This document shows, piece after piece, positions 36,545-43,006 of a DNA stretch of 60,600 bases. The first letter of the stretch is position 1. Each line of letters begins with the position of its first letter. The notes below the pieces were generated by a model. That model made no database searches. It was not told where the DNA came from and saw only the letters and a list, made by a program, of their open reading frames with translations. Origin of the DNA: a virus; the IMG/VR virus record IMGVR_UViG_3300024428_000003, positions 1-60,600 of that record; one strand, given 5' to 3'. Made by a program: the position numbers and the translations under genes.

Positions 36545-36722
36545 AGGTAAATCCTTTATAGTTAAACCACTCTGTTATACCGTCTTGATCTTTTTCTTCG
36601 TTATAGATGAAGGCGAATGTGTTAGGTAAGTTACCGATCGTGTATGGTCGATAGTTAATGCCGTTAAGTATGGCGTGTATAGCACCGGTCATACTGTCTT
36701 TCTTAAATTTTATTTTGTTCAT
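36531..36722 (-). CDS. Small protein, first gene after promoter e (63 aa)
   Basis: MNKIKFKKDSMTGAIHAILN at the start; a compact beta-type peptide. Its ATG is 23 bases after the -10-like box of promoter e. It carries one copy of the GTGTATAGCA word on the opposite strand (36675-36684). Confidence 0.55.
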   Translation of the reverse strand: MNKIKFKKDSMTGAIHAILNGINYRPYTIGNLPNTFAFIYNEEKDQDGITEWFNYKGFTYVRV

Positions 36723-36745
36723 AGTATTAGTATTTTAGATTCATA

Positions 36746-36781
36746 TATATTATCGATTAGGTATCGTATTTTGTTTGCAAA
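36746..36781 (-). promoter_or_regulatory. Phage promoter, copy e
   Basis: Minus strand: TTTGCAAACAAAATACG, 10-bp spacer, GATAATATA. Confidence 0.85.
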
Positions 36782-36782
36782 T

Positions 36783-37022
36783 TTAATTACTATGATAGAA
36801 GGTGTGAATACGGTTGGATCGGTTTTGATCACTCCATAGCTTGGTATGAGAATACTTTCTACCTCTACTACCGGCTCCTTTACCTTTCACTTTGAGTCTT
36901 CTATACTCTTTATCCGTTAAACCACTACATAGATCACCTTGTGTTACTTCTACTCTATGCTTCTTAGCTTTAGCTATTCGGGAGGTTTTTACGTACTCAC
37001 ACGCTTCTTTCATTGTCATCAT
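36783..37022 (-). CDS. Small basic protein (79 aa)
   Basis: Contains EYRRLKVKGKGAGSRGRKYS and other Arg/Lys-rich stretches, plus a single Cys pair spread (C8, C32). Its 3' end abuts promoter copy e. Probably binds nucleic acid, by composition only. Confidence 0.5.
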   Translation of the reverse strand: MMTMKEACEYVKTSRIAKAKKHRVEVTQGDLCSGLTDKEYRRLKVKGKGAGSRGRKYSHTKLWSDQNRSNRIHTFYHSN

Positions 37023-37032
37023 AGTATTCGTT

Positions 37033-37278
37033 TTAATTATTATTTATAGTTACTTCAACCCAACCTTTTTCACTGTGGCCGGCATATACTTTTAATCCGT
37101 CTTTAGTTAGTATTTCTTCTAACCGTTCCGCTGCTCGCCAAAGACTTGGTTCCGGCATTTCATCGTGCTCGTCGTCGTACATTACTTCGCCTCTACACTG
37201 GTAGAACACATCGTCTACGTCATTCTCTACTAATTCAAAGTCCCAACCGTTTACGGTTATAGTTTCTGTTAATTCCAT
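37033..37278 (-). CDS. Small acidic protein (81 aa)
   Basis: Very acidic middle (VMYDDEHDEMPEPSLWRAAE) flanked by beta-type segments. No family recognised. Part of a run of small genes read from promoter f. Confidence 0.5.
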   Translation of the reverse strand: MELTETITVNGWDFELVENDVDDVFYQCRGEVMYDDEHDEMPEPSLWRAAERLEEILTKDGLKVYAGHSEKGWVEVTINNN

Positions 37279-37280
37279 AA

Positions 37281-37415
37281 TTACTTAAATTTATTTGCTA
37301 CTTCGTATATTTCTTCTTTATCGTCTTGATCCAAATTGTCTGTTTGATTAGCGTACATTCTTAGTACATAGTGTACAAAGGTACAATCACCGTCGGTAAG
37401 TTTTATATTTCTCAT
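37281..37415 (-). CDS. Tiny acidic protein (44 aa)
   Basis: MRNIKLTDGDCTFVHYVLRM at the start, then an acidic segment. Spacing of 2 bases to the next gene and 1 base from the upstream one supports translation. No family recognised. Confidence 0.45.
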   Translation of the reverse strand: MRNIKLTDGDCTFVHYVLRMYANQTDNLDQDDKEEIYEVANKFK

Positions 37416-37416
37416 A

Positions 37417-37497
37417 TTACTTGTTATTATTTATTAGCCACATTAACTGTGCATACTCTTCGTACTCTTGTTCGTTGGTAAATTCGTATTCTCTCAT
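37417..37497 (-). CDS. Tiny acidic peptide (26 aa)
   Basis: Begins MREYEFTNEQEYEEYAQLMW. It lies 1 base upstream of the next small gene with tight spacing. Too short for a strong call. Confidence 0.3.
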   Translation of the reverse strand: MREYEFTNEQEYEEYAQLMWLINNNK

Positions 37498-37513
37498 TGT
37501 ATATAGTATTTAA

Positions 37514-37615
37514 TTAATAATCATCTTCTTCGTCGAACTCTGCCCATTCCAAGCAAGCACCACATAACTCGTCACTTAAGTAACTCGGTTCTGCACCGCA
37601 ACAATTACTCCACAT
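37514..37615 (-). CDS. Tiny cysteine-rich protein (33 aa)
   Basis: MWSNCCGAEPSYLSDELCGA then C-LEWAEFDEE: CC and C-x2-C pairs like a minimal zinc ribbon. Similar mini-ribbons occur in many phages. It overlaps the upstream gene by 11 bases. Confidence 0.5.
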   Translation of the reverse strand: MWSNCCGAEPSYLSDELCGACLEWAEFDEEDDY

Positions 37616-37823
37616 CGGTACTCGCTATTTGAAAGGTTGATGGAAATTGAGACACCATATAGTTGGCTAAACCTAGCCCGTCGTTTGCTTGTTCCGCTAT
37701 GTATTTAGCGATCCGATCTTGCATTTCGAATAAGTCATCTTGGCAATATTGGTCGCACAAGAAAAATCGGTCACCTCCCATTAGTTCGCAGAGTCTAGTG
37801 ATAAATAGTACATTTTTGGTCAT
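37605..37823 (-). CDS. Small protein, first gene after promoter f (72 aa)
   Basis: Contains LCELMGGDRFFLCDQYCQDD with three cysteines. The ATG is 23 bases after the -10-like box of promoter f. No family recognised. Confidence 0.5.
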   Translation of the reverse strand: MTKNVLFITRLCELMGGDRFFLCDQYCQDDLFEMQDRIAKYIAEQANDGLGLANYMVSQFPSTFQIASTDVE

Positions 37824-37846
37824 AATAGTTATATTTTTAATTCATA

Positions 37847-37882
37847 TATATTATCGATCTACCTACGTTTTTTGTTTGCAAA
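37847..37882 (-). promoter_or_regulatory. Phage promoter, copy f
   Basis: Minus strand: TTTGCAAACAAAAAACG, 10-bp spacer, GATAATATA. Confidence 0.85.
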
Positions 37883-38253
37883 AAAGTATATACTTTGTTT
37901 ATTGGTAAAATTAGTAGTACAGGTATTACTCTACCTCTCTTAGTACGAAGTAAAATAAAAACTGTGACGTTAGGTTGTTAAGTTAAATATAGTAACACGC
38001 TATTGTCGCATTTTTTGATGAGGTTTAGGTACTCTTTTGCTTCACCGATCGATCACTCTTCACCGTGTATAGCACCACGAAACATTCACGTAGGACGGAG
38101 TCTACTCTTCCGGTGTATAGCAAATATACCCAGGCCAAATGTATAGCATTTTGTTATTTACCCATCAAGGTGGTGTCGGGCACTCATTTTCATGAGGTAG
38201 AATTTTATGGTCATTCACCAACCCGAACACCTCATCCCTGAGGGAAAGTAAAC
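37883..38253. other. Gene-free region with hairpins and three GTGTATAGCA-type words
   Basis: No credible gene. At about 38173-38223, GGTGTCGGG pairs with CCCGAACACC (one bulge), enclosing a perfect CTCAT-TTTC-ATGAG hairpin. It is followed by CCTCA-TCCC-TGAGG at about 38230-38243. Copies of the GTATAGC word lie at 38065-38074, 38113-38122 and 38140-38148. It is the 3' UTR of the 103-aa gene on the minus strand and may hold a small RNA or a protein-binding region. Confidence 0.4.
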
Positions 38254-38565
38254 CTATTTTTCAAGGTCTACTCTTTCAATTACCGTTTGTCTAACGTTTG
38301 AAGGCATATCGGTACTTTGTGACCAGTAACCTCGTTTGATCCAACATGGCATGATGTTTAGTTTAGGTAACATTACTTTTAATACCTCATCATGATTATA
38401 GGTAATCTTTTGATTTTTGTTGTTGACAAAGGTAATGATTTGATTTCTACCCATCCAACTTTTACGGACTACGAAGTTCTTTCTTTCGATCGGTGGATAG
38501 ATTGCCAACTTTTCTTCGTTTGATAATTTTGAAATTGTTTGTTGTAATAATTCTTGATTTGTCAT
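38254..38565 (-). CDS. Hypothetical protein, first gene after tandem promoters g and h (103 aa)
   Basis: Starts MTNQELLQQTISKLSNEEKL; the rest is basic and aromatic (SWMGRNQIITFVNNKNQKI). No family recognised. Two 36-bp promoters stand in tandem upstream, suggesting strong or doubly controlled expression. Confidence 0.6.
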   Translation of the reverse strand: MTNQELLQQTISKLSNEEKLAIYPPIERKNFVVRKSWMGRNQIITFVNNKNQKITYNHDEVLKVMLPKLNIMPCWIKRGYWSQSTDMPSNVRQTVIERVDLEK

Positions 38566-38608
38566 AATTTATTATATTTAATTGTTTATTAAGTTACTTT
38601 GTTACATT

Positions 38609-38644
38609 TATATTATCGAATACTATTCGTACTTCGTTTGCAAA
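38609..38644 (-). promoter_or_regulatory. Phage promoter, copy g
   Basis: Minus strand: TTTGCAAACGAAGTACG, 10-bp spacer, GATAATATA. It lies 43 bases before the 103-aa gene. Confidence 0.85.
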
Positions 38645-38687
38645 TTTGTTTATTTCTATTTAAGTTTAGTATTATTTTGTATTCATA

Positions 38688-38723
38688 TATATTATCGATA
38701 ACTACACGTACTACGTTTGCAAA
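38688..38723 (-). promoter_or_regulatory. Phage promoter, copy h
   Basis: Minus strand: TTTGCAAACGTAGTACG, 10-bp spacer, GATAATATA. It is in tandem with copy g. Three GCTATAC words follow on the plus strand at 38726-38753. Confidence 0.85.
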
Positions 38724-38833
38724 GTGCTATACAGCGTATGCTATACGCTATACGCGGCGTACCGCGGAGTATACTCTTCCGCTCCTATTTCAAAAGCAGG
38801 CCGTAAGCCGGACCAGATGCCAGAGCCAGGATC

Positions 38834-38992
38834 TTAGTCCCGCTCCAGGATCTCGTGCCCGATCACTTTGGATGTGGCTTCATCCCGATAGCACACGCGC
38901 AGATAATTGCTGAGGTGCTGCTCGTTGCTGAACCGAACCACGCGACTGTTATAATTGCCGCGCCAGTTCTTCGTGTCGATACGAACCAGCAT
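38834..38992 (-). CDS. Small GC-rich gene product (52 aa)
   Basis: MLVRIDTKNWRGNYNSRVVR at the start. Coupled to the upstream gene by a TGATG overlap. Codon use (CTG, CGC, GAG, ATC) is unlike the AT-rich rest of the genome. No family recognised. Confidence 0.55.
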   Translation of the reverse strand: MLVRIDTKNWRGNYNSRVVRFSNEQHLSNYLRVCYRDEATSKVIGHEILERD

Positions 38993-39144
38993 CAGATCGA
39001 TTCCCAGAACAGATCACGCTGCTCGTTTGTTAGACCTATCAGGTTGTCCTGACCGAACATCTGCTGGCAGATTACAGTTCTGCGCTCAGACTCTTTAATG
39101 TTTCGCATGACTTCATCCCATGCTTGTTGATTTGTTTGATACAT
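38992..39144 (-). CDS. Small GC-rich gene product (50 aa)
   Basis: MYQTNQQAWDEVMRNIKESE at the start, helical. First gene after promoter i, 27 bases from its -10-like box. GC-rich codons as in its downstream partner. No family recognised. Confidence 0.55.
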   Translation of the reverse strand: MYQTNQQAWDEVMRNIKESERRTVICQQMFGQDNLIGLTNEQRDLFWESI

Positions 39145-39171
39145 AATTATTAGTTTTATTTGTTATACATT

Positions 39172-39207
39172 TATATTATCGGTGTGTCACCGTGTTATGT
39201 TTGCAAA
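39172..39207 (-). promoter_or_regulatory. Phage promoter, copy i
   Basis: Minus strand: TTTGCAAACATAACACG, 10-bp spacer, GATAATATA. Confidence 0.85.
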
Positions 39208-39210
39208 GCT

Positions 39211-39369
39211 CTAGCCGTAGATCCCAAAGGATGTTGGCGCGCCGTGCTCGATCATGTGTGCTACGATTGCGATCAGGCTCAGGCCAATGAATGCTGTTGT
39301 GCCGTAGACCACGATGCCTGTTGCGATGTTGATCAGTCTGTTGTGGTGGAATGTTCTGTTAGTTTTCAT
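39211..39369 (-). CDS. Small single-span membrane protein (52 aa)
   Basis: A basic N-terminus (MKTNRTFHHNR), then one hydrophobic helix (about residues 12-38, GIVVYGTTAFIGLSLIAIVA) and a short tail. Its ATG is 26 bases after promoter j. Encoded with GC-rich codons. It could modify the host membrane early in infection; that is a guess. Confidence 0.55.
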   Translation of the reverse strand: MKTNRTFHHNRLINIATGIVVYGTTAFIGLSLIAIVAHMIEHGAPTSFGIYG

Positions 39370-39395
39370 ATTGTTATTGTTATTTGTTATTCATA

Positions 39396-39431
39396 TATAT
39401 TATCGGGTGACCAGCGTAGTACGCTTGCAAA
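39396..39431 (-). promoter_or_regulatory. Phage promoter, copy j (outermost)
   Basis: Minus strand: TTTGCAAGCGTACTACG, 10-bp spacer, GATAATATA. It is the first promoter of the minus-strand arm at the divergent junction. Confidence 0.85.
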
Positions 39432-39435
39432 ATTT

Positions 39436-39640
39436 TCAGGACCAGAGTTCAGGACCAGGCTACAGCACAGCCAGGGCCGCGGACCAGGACCAGGATCCTG
39501 CCCAGGAAAAAGGCTAAACCCTGCACGGAATCCGGACAGCCAGGCTCGGACAGCTGCGGACCCAGACCCAGGCAAAGGCCAGACCCCAGGCCAGACCCGG
39601 GAAAAACACAGGGGACCCCCTAAAAAAAAGTAACTTTCCG
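39436..39640. repeat. GC-rich direct-repeat block at the divergent junction
   Basis: GGACCAG occurs at 39439, 39452, 39481 and 39487, with further CCCAGG/CCAGACCC words to 39600. Composition is far above the genome average. It is followed at 39640-39760 by A/T-tracts. Repeats beside an AT-rich stretch at the point where gene direction splits is how many replication origins look. It could equally be acquired DNA. Confidence 0.5.
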
Positions 39641-39813
39641 CACGGCAAAAAAAAATTGTATAGCATAGCGTAACACAATCGTTCCAAGTATCTAAAAAAA
39701 TTTTTATTATATTTTTTTTCTCGTCTACGACGTTAGCTAGTTATATAGAAATAGTAATAACCTATTGTCACTATTGGATTAATAATAATAAAAACAGCGT
39801 AATCATAGAGAGT
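39641..39813. other. AT-rich junction upstream of the plus-strand arm
   Basis: No gene. Contains one TGTATAGCA word (39657-39665), long A and T tracts, and the 5' untranslated part of the plus-strand operon that starts at 39814. A promoter for the plus arm must lie here or nearby, but I cannot point to one matching the ten minus-strand elements. Confidence 0.4.
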
Positions 39814-40059
39814 ATGAGACAACAGTTATCGCCACAAGCACGAAGAGACAAAGCGGCAAGAGATAAAGCCTATGCGATGTCACCTGCTAGAAAAGCGAAG
39901 AAAGCTCACGCTCAAAGAGAACGTAGGAAGAATCCGTCTGAAGCAGAAGGACAAGACTATGATCACAAAAGACAAAAGTTTGTTTCTGTAAAATCTAACA
40001 GAGGAAACGAGGGGCAAGGTACCCAGAGCGAAAGTGGCGCAAACTATAATACAGACTAA
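39814..40059 (+). CDS. Small basic conserved phage protein (81 aa)
   Basis: Very Arg/Lys-rich N-terminal half (ARRDKAARDKAYAMSPARKA), then DYDHKRQKFVSVKSNRGNEG. I recognise the second part from marine phages; function unknown. First gene of the plus-strand arm, with the next gene 1 base away. Confidence 0.6.
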   Translation: MRQQLSPQARRDKAARDKAYAMSPARKAKKAHAQRERRKNPSEAEGQDYDHKRQKFVSVKSNRGNEGQGTQSESGANYNTD

Positions 40060-40060
40060 C

Positions 40061-40741
40061 ATGGCAAGAATAAGTACATACGCATTAGACACCAATATAA
40101 AGGGTACAGATAAATTAATAGGTACCGATGTTGAGAATAACAATGTTACAAAGAATTTCTCTGTCAAAGAGTTAACTGATTACATTAGTGAGAACGAGGC
40201 TGCTGATTTAGATTTAGTAGGTATAAAGTTAAGGTGGAACCAAGACCAAACCTACAGTTCTCAAAGAGCCTGGAACAATACTAGTATGGTGGTGGCAGTA
40301 CCACGATTATACATGGAGTTTGAAAATCTAACTTTAGAGCCTGGTGTAACTTACGAGGTTGTTATAGAGAGATTTACTAAGAAAAGAAAAAGAGGAGCGA
40401 GTGCTTCAGGAAACAAATCTTCTGGTATGAAGATAGAAGAGCCAGCAAACACAGCACCTCCTTACGATGTAAGACCTGTTTCTCTGCCTATAAATAATGC
40501 AGCGGGTGATTGGTATGATTTTAAATTTGATTATTACTTTAAACTATCATTTCCATTGCTTTCAGGCTACAGTTCTATAACTAATCATTTTCCTAACAAC
40601 ACGAAATTGCCTATAGGATTTAGAATTAAAAAAACAAAAAAAGGAGTAGTGACATATTCACACACTCTTAGAAAAATAAACTTAACTGGAGGAATCGCTG
40701 ACGATCAAAAAAAGAACGGCATCGCATTCTCTGAATTATAA
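40061..40741 (+). CDS. Putative appendage/fibre protein (226 aa)
   Basis: The N-terminus (MARISTYALDTNIKGTDKLI then GTDVENNNVTKNFSVKELTDY) is a recurring anchor sequence of phage fibre or appendage proteins in Bacteroidota phages. The remainder is beta-rich. The start at 40061 is chosen over an upstream in-frame ATG (40034) because it directly follows the previous stop and gives the conserved N-terminus. Likely attached to the head or tail surface. Confidence 0.6.
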   Translation: MARISTYALDTNIKGTDKLIGTDVENNNVTKNFSVKELTDYISENEAADLDLVGIKLRWNQDQTYSSQRAWNNTSMVVAVPRLYMEFENLTLEPGVTYEVVIERFTKKRKRGASASGNKSSGMKIEEPANTAPPYDVRPVSLPINNAAGDWYDFKFDYYFKLSFPLLSGYSSITNHFPNNTKLPIGFRIKKTKKGVVTYSHTLRKINLTGGIADDQKKNGIAFSEL

Positions 40742-40752
40742 ATAAAGTACAT

Positions 40753-41770
40753 GGGCGCTATTTTTAGTACTCCCGGTGTTCGTCGGTATTCATATCGCGG
40801 CCGCTGGGTGAACTGCATTCAGCACCCCTGCACGACTCCTTGATATAGTGACACTGAGTCTCTTCTTGCATTTTTTGTGGGGATAGGACCCTGTCCCTGT
40901 GATAGGTTGCACAGTCAGCGACAATAGGTAGTAATTTGCTTCGTAGTGGATTTACGTCGCCAATTTGAAGTTGAAAGTGAAGACGGCGATCCTAGACATC
41001 TATTCTTGTATGGGTCTTCCTTCTTGCACTGTGAGTAAAACCCGCCCTATGCCAAAGGTGCGGTGGATTGAAAGGTGCATAACCTTTCTTAACATAAGGC
41101 ATTAATACGTTAACCTGAGCGGTTGCCCTCTAGACTTTGGAGAGGGGCCTCTGTAACTGTTACGTCCTGATTTTCCCCCTTAGCGGGGGGAACTTCGGGG
41201 CCTCTGACGACTTCATGCCTCTGTCCATAACTTATGGCGACCGAGGGAGTACACCCCGTCTCTAACCTGCGTCCCTTTTTGGCCTTTAACCTAGAATAAC
41301 ATTGTGCCCGGATCGAAGCCTATTCCTGCAGCAGAAGCGGCGCTGAAAGCTTTGCATTAAGTGGACACCAGCTCGATATGGTTGCATTCTAGTAACGGAC
41401 TACCCATAGGAACAGCACCCGGGCATCGTAGTAGTTTCTTTGGCTCCCCTCAAAAGGAGTCACTGGGATGAAAAGGTGCAGCAGTGACCCCTCGGATCTG
41501 GATATGGAGATGCGTCGAGTACGGATGAAACGTAACTGTACTTCAAACGCCGACGATAGCCGGACATGCAACTGACAAGGATTGAGTAGGCTTATGGCTG
41601 AAATTTCTTTTACTTGAGGTAGCGCTTAATCGCTCTACTAGACGGGCTCTGAATACTGCAAAACTTGTATTTTGGGACGACTTTGATCTATTCATTGGTG
41701 CGGGGGTGCTGTAATTAGCGCCCAATTATAACGAAACACATGGACTTTAGCGAGTACCATGTGTTTTTGT
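40753..41770 (+). ncRNA. Giant ornate structured RNA (about 1 kb)
   Basis: About 1,100 bases without a gene and with much higher G+C than the flanks. Closing stem P1: 40753-40760 with 41716-41723, 8 perfect bp. P2: 40767-40774 with 41702-41709, 8 bp including two G-U. Internal hairpins include 40806-40827, 40897-40914, 40956-40990, 41070-41088 (7 bp), 41126-41146 (6 bp), 41172-41192 (8 bp), 41225-41237, nested 41512-41550, and 41659-41674. It ends in an intrinsic terminator. Size, ornate folding, phage origin and late-gene setting recall the GOLLD and ROOL RNA classes. I cannot assign a family by eye. Confidence 0.8.
41734..41770 (+). terminator. Intrinsic terminator of the giant RNA
   Basis: AACACATGG (41735-41743) pairs with CCATGTGTT (41757-41765) over a 13-nt loop, followed by a T-run (41764-41768). 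It sets the RNA's 3' end and the plus-strand direction. Confidence 0.9.
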
Positions 41771-41838
41771 ATTAATATATTAGTAAAATGAGTAATAATA
41801 ACTTTATAAACCAAAATTAACTTACAAAACCTAAACCA

Positions 41839-42129
41839 ATGACAGTTTATTACCAGACTAATTCGTGGAGTAGTCAACCACAACCAACAGAAGATCGATT
41901 AGAATTATGGAACCATATTGCTGATAAAGCTAACTGGCGAATAGTTCAATTACCAAACGGATATTACCAAACGGAATATCAAGATCTTAGAAAAGACGAC
42001 GAGTGGGTTGATATAACAAGAAGAGAAACAATGGAAGCTGCGGAAACTTCTATAGATTCTACTATCGAACACTACAATAAAAAATTAGAATTTATAAAAG
42101 GCCCCAAAGTGGTTAAAACTTTCAAATAA
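41839..42129 (+). CDS. Hypothetical protein after the giant RNA (96 aa)
   Basis: Trp/Tyr-rich N-terminus (MTVYYQTNSWSSQPQPTEDR), helical C-terminus (EAAETSIDSTIEHYNKKLEF). No family recognised. Because the RNA terminator precedes it, the gene needs read-through or its own promoter; none is obvious. Confidence 0.55.
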   Translation: MTVYYQTNSWSSQPQPTEDRLELWNHIADKANWRIVQLPNGYYQTEYQDLRKDDEWVDITRRETMEAAETSIDSTIEHYNKKLEFIKGPKVVKTFK

Positions 42130-42138
42130 AAACAAAAA

Positions 42139-42951
42139 ATGGGATATTTAGTAATAGAGACTCAAGAACAGGGTCAAATAGTAATTGATGGCAGTCGTGT
42201 TCTAAGCATAATAAAAGGCAAAAAGAATAATGACTATTATTTAGACTTAATACTTGGGGTTCAAAAAAATAACCCTAATAAAAATGATATAGTAAGGTTA
42301 GAGTTCTCTGGCGATATAACAGGAGAAACTTTAGAGCAGTACAATGCAGCTTTAATACAATGCGAAGTGGAAGCTTTCGTGAACGTTTTGCCAGCTGAAG
42401 GCGAAGAAGTCTTTGATGTTAAGTTTAATCCTTCAACACCAGCAACTGGTTCTTCAATTAGGGATTCTTTCTCTGGTACCTTTGTAAACTTTGGAGCGGC
42501 AGGAGGATCTGCTGATGTACTTGGAGGTGATACTGTAAATTGGGGTACAGAATTAACTACAGCGTCGGATCATTTAGGTAATTTAACTATAATGGATGAT
42601 TGTAAAATTAAAGCTGTAGCTGTTAAGTGGTCAAGCACCGTTGGTATGACTACTATAAACAATAATGCTACTGTTTCTTTTAGGTTTTCTAAAGCTATAA
42701 ACCCTAATTTGAACGTGACGCAAGCCTCTACTTGGGCAACCGCTGGAGCAATACAAAAACAATGGAGAACCTCTGATGGAGATTACCCTGGGTTTTATGA
42801 AGATGTTAGCAATTTAAACCTAACATACGAAAAAGGGAATTTATTAGCATTTACTGCATCTACATCCACTGGGTTTTCAAATACAGGTGAAGATGTTGAG
42901 GTTACTTTAATATTAGAAGGGGTTGATAGCCCAGTAGTGGTTCAAGCGTAG
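42139..42951 (+). CDS. Putative structural/fibre protein (270 aa)
   Basis: A beta-rich, Gly/Thr/Asn-rich protein. The C-terminal half is a single beta domain (VTQASTWATAGAIQKQWRTS region). No enzymatic motif. Its place among appendage and late genes suggests a capsid decoration or fibre protein. After it lies a short ACCC-TGCC-GGGT hairpin before groEL. Confidence 0.5.
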   Translation: MGYLVIETQEQGQIVIDGSRVLSIIKGKKNNDYYLDLILGVQKNNPNKNDIVRLEFSGDITGETLEQYNAALIQCEVEAFVNVLPAEGEEVFDVKFNPSTPATGSSIRDSFSGTFVNFGAAGGSADVLGGDTVNWGTELTTASDHLGNLTIMDDCKIKAVAVKWSSTVGMTTINNNATVSFRFSKAINPNLNVTQASTWATAGAIQKQWRTSDGDYPGFYEDVSNLNLTYEKGNLLAFTASTSTGFSNTGEDVEVTLILEGVDSPVVVQA

Positions 42952-43006
42952 ATAAAAAATAACCCTGCCGGGTAAAAGGCAAATTAAATTTAATTAAATA
43001 AAATAC

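Noticed and set aside
38599-38913. Plus-strand 104-codon open frame
   Set aside because: It covers the two tandem minus-strand promoters and part of a small minus-strand gene. No plausible start context or protein character.
39160-39633. Plus-strand 157-codon open frame through the GC-rich repeat block
   Set aside because: It runs through two promoters of the opposite strand, two small minus-strand genes and a repetitive Pro/Gly/Arg text. Its openness comes from the high G+C of the block.
41389-41883. Three 60-63 codon open frames on the minus strand across the giant RNA
   Set aside because: They are short, mutually overlapping and have no protein character. The plus strand shows the terminator and long-range stems that explain the region better.
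42952-42980. Terminator before groEL
   Set aside because: The ACCC-TGCC-GGGT hairpin is only 4 bp and is followed by A's, not T's, on the plus strand. Too weak to call.
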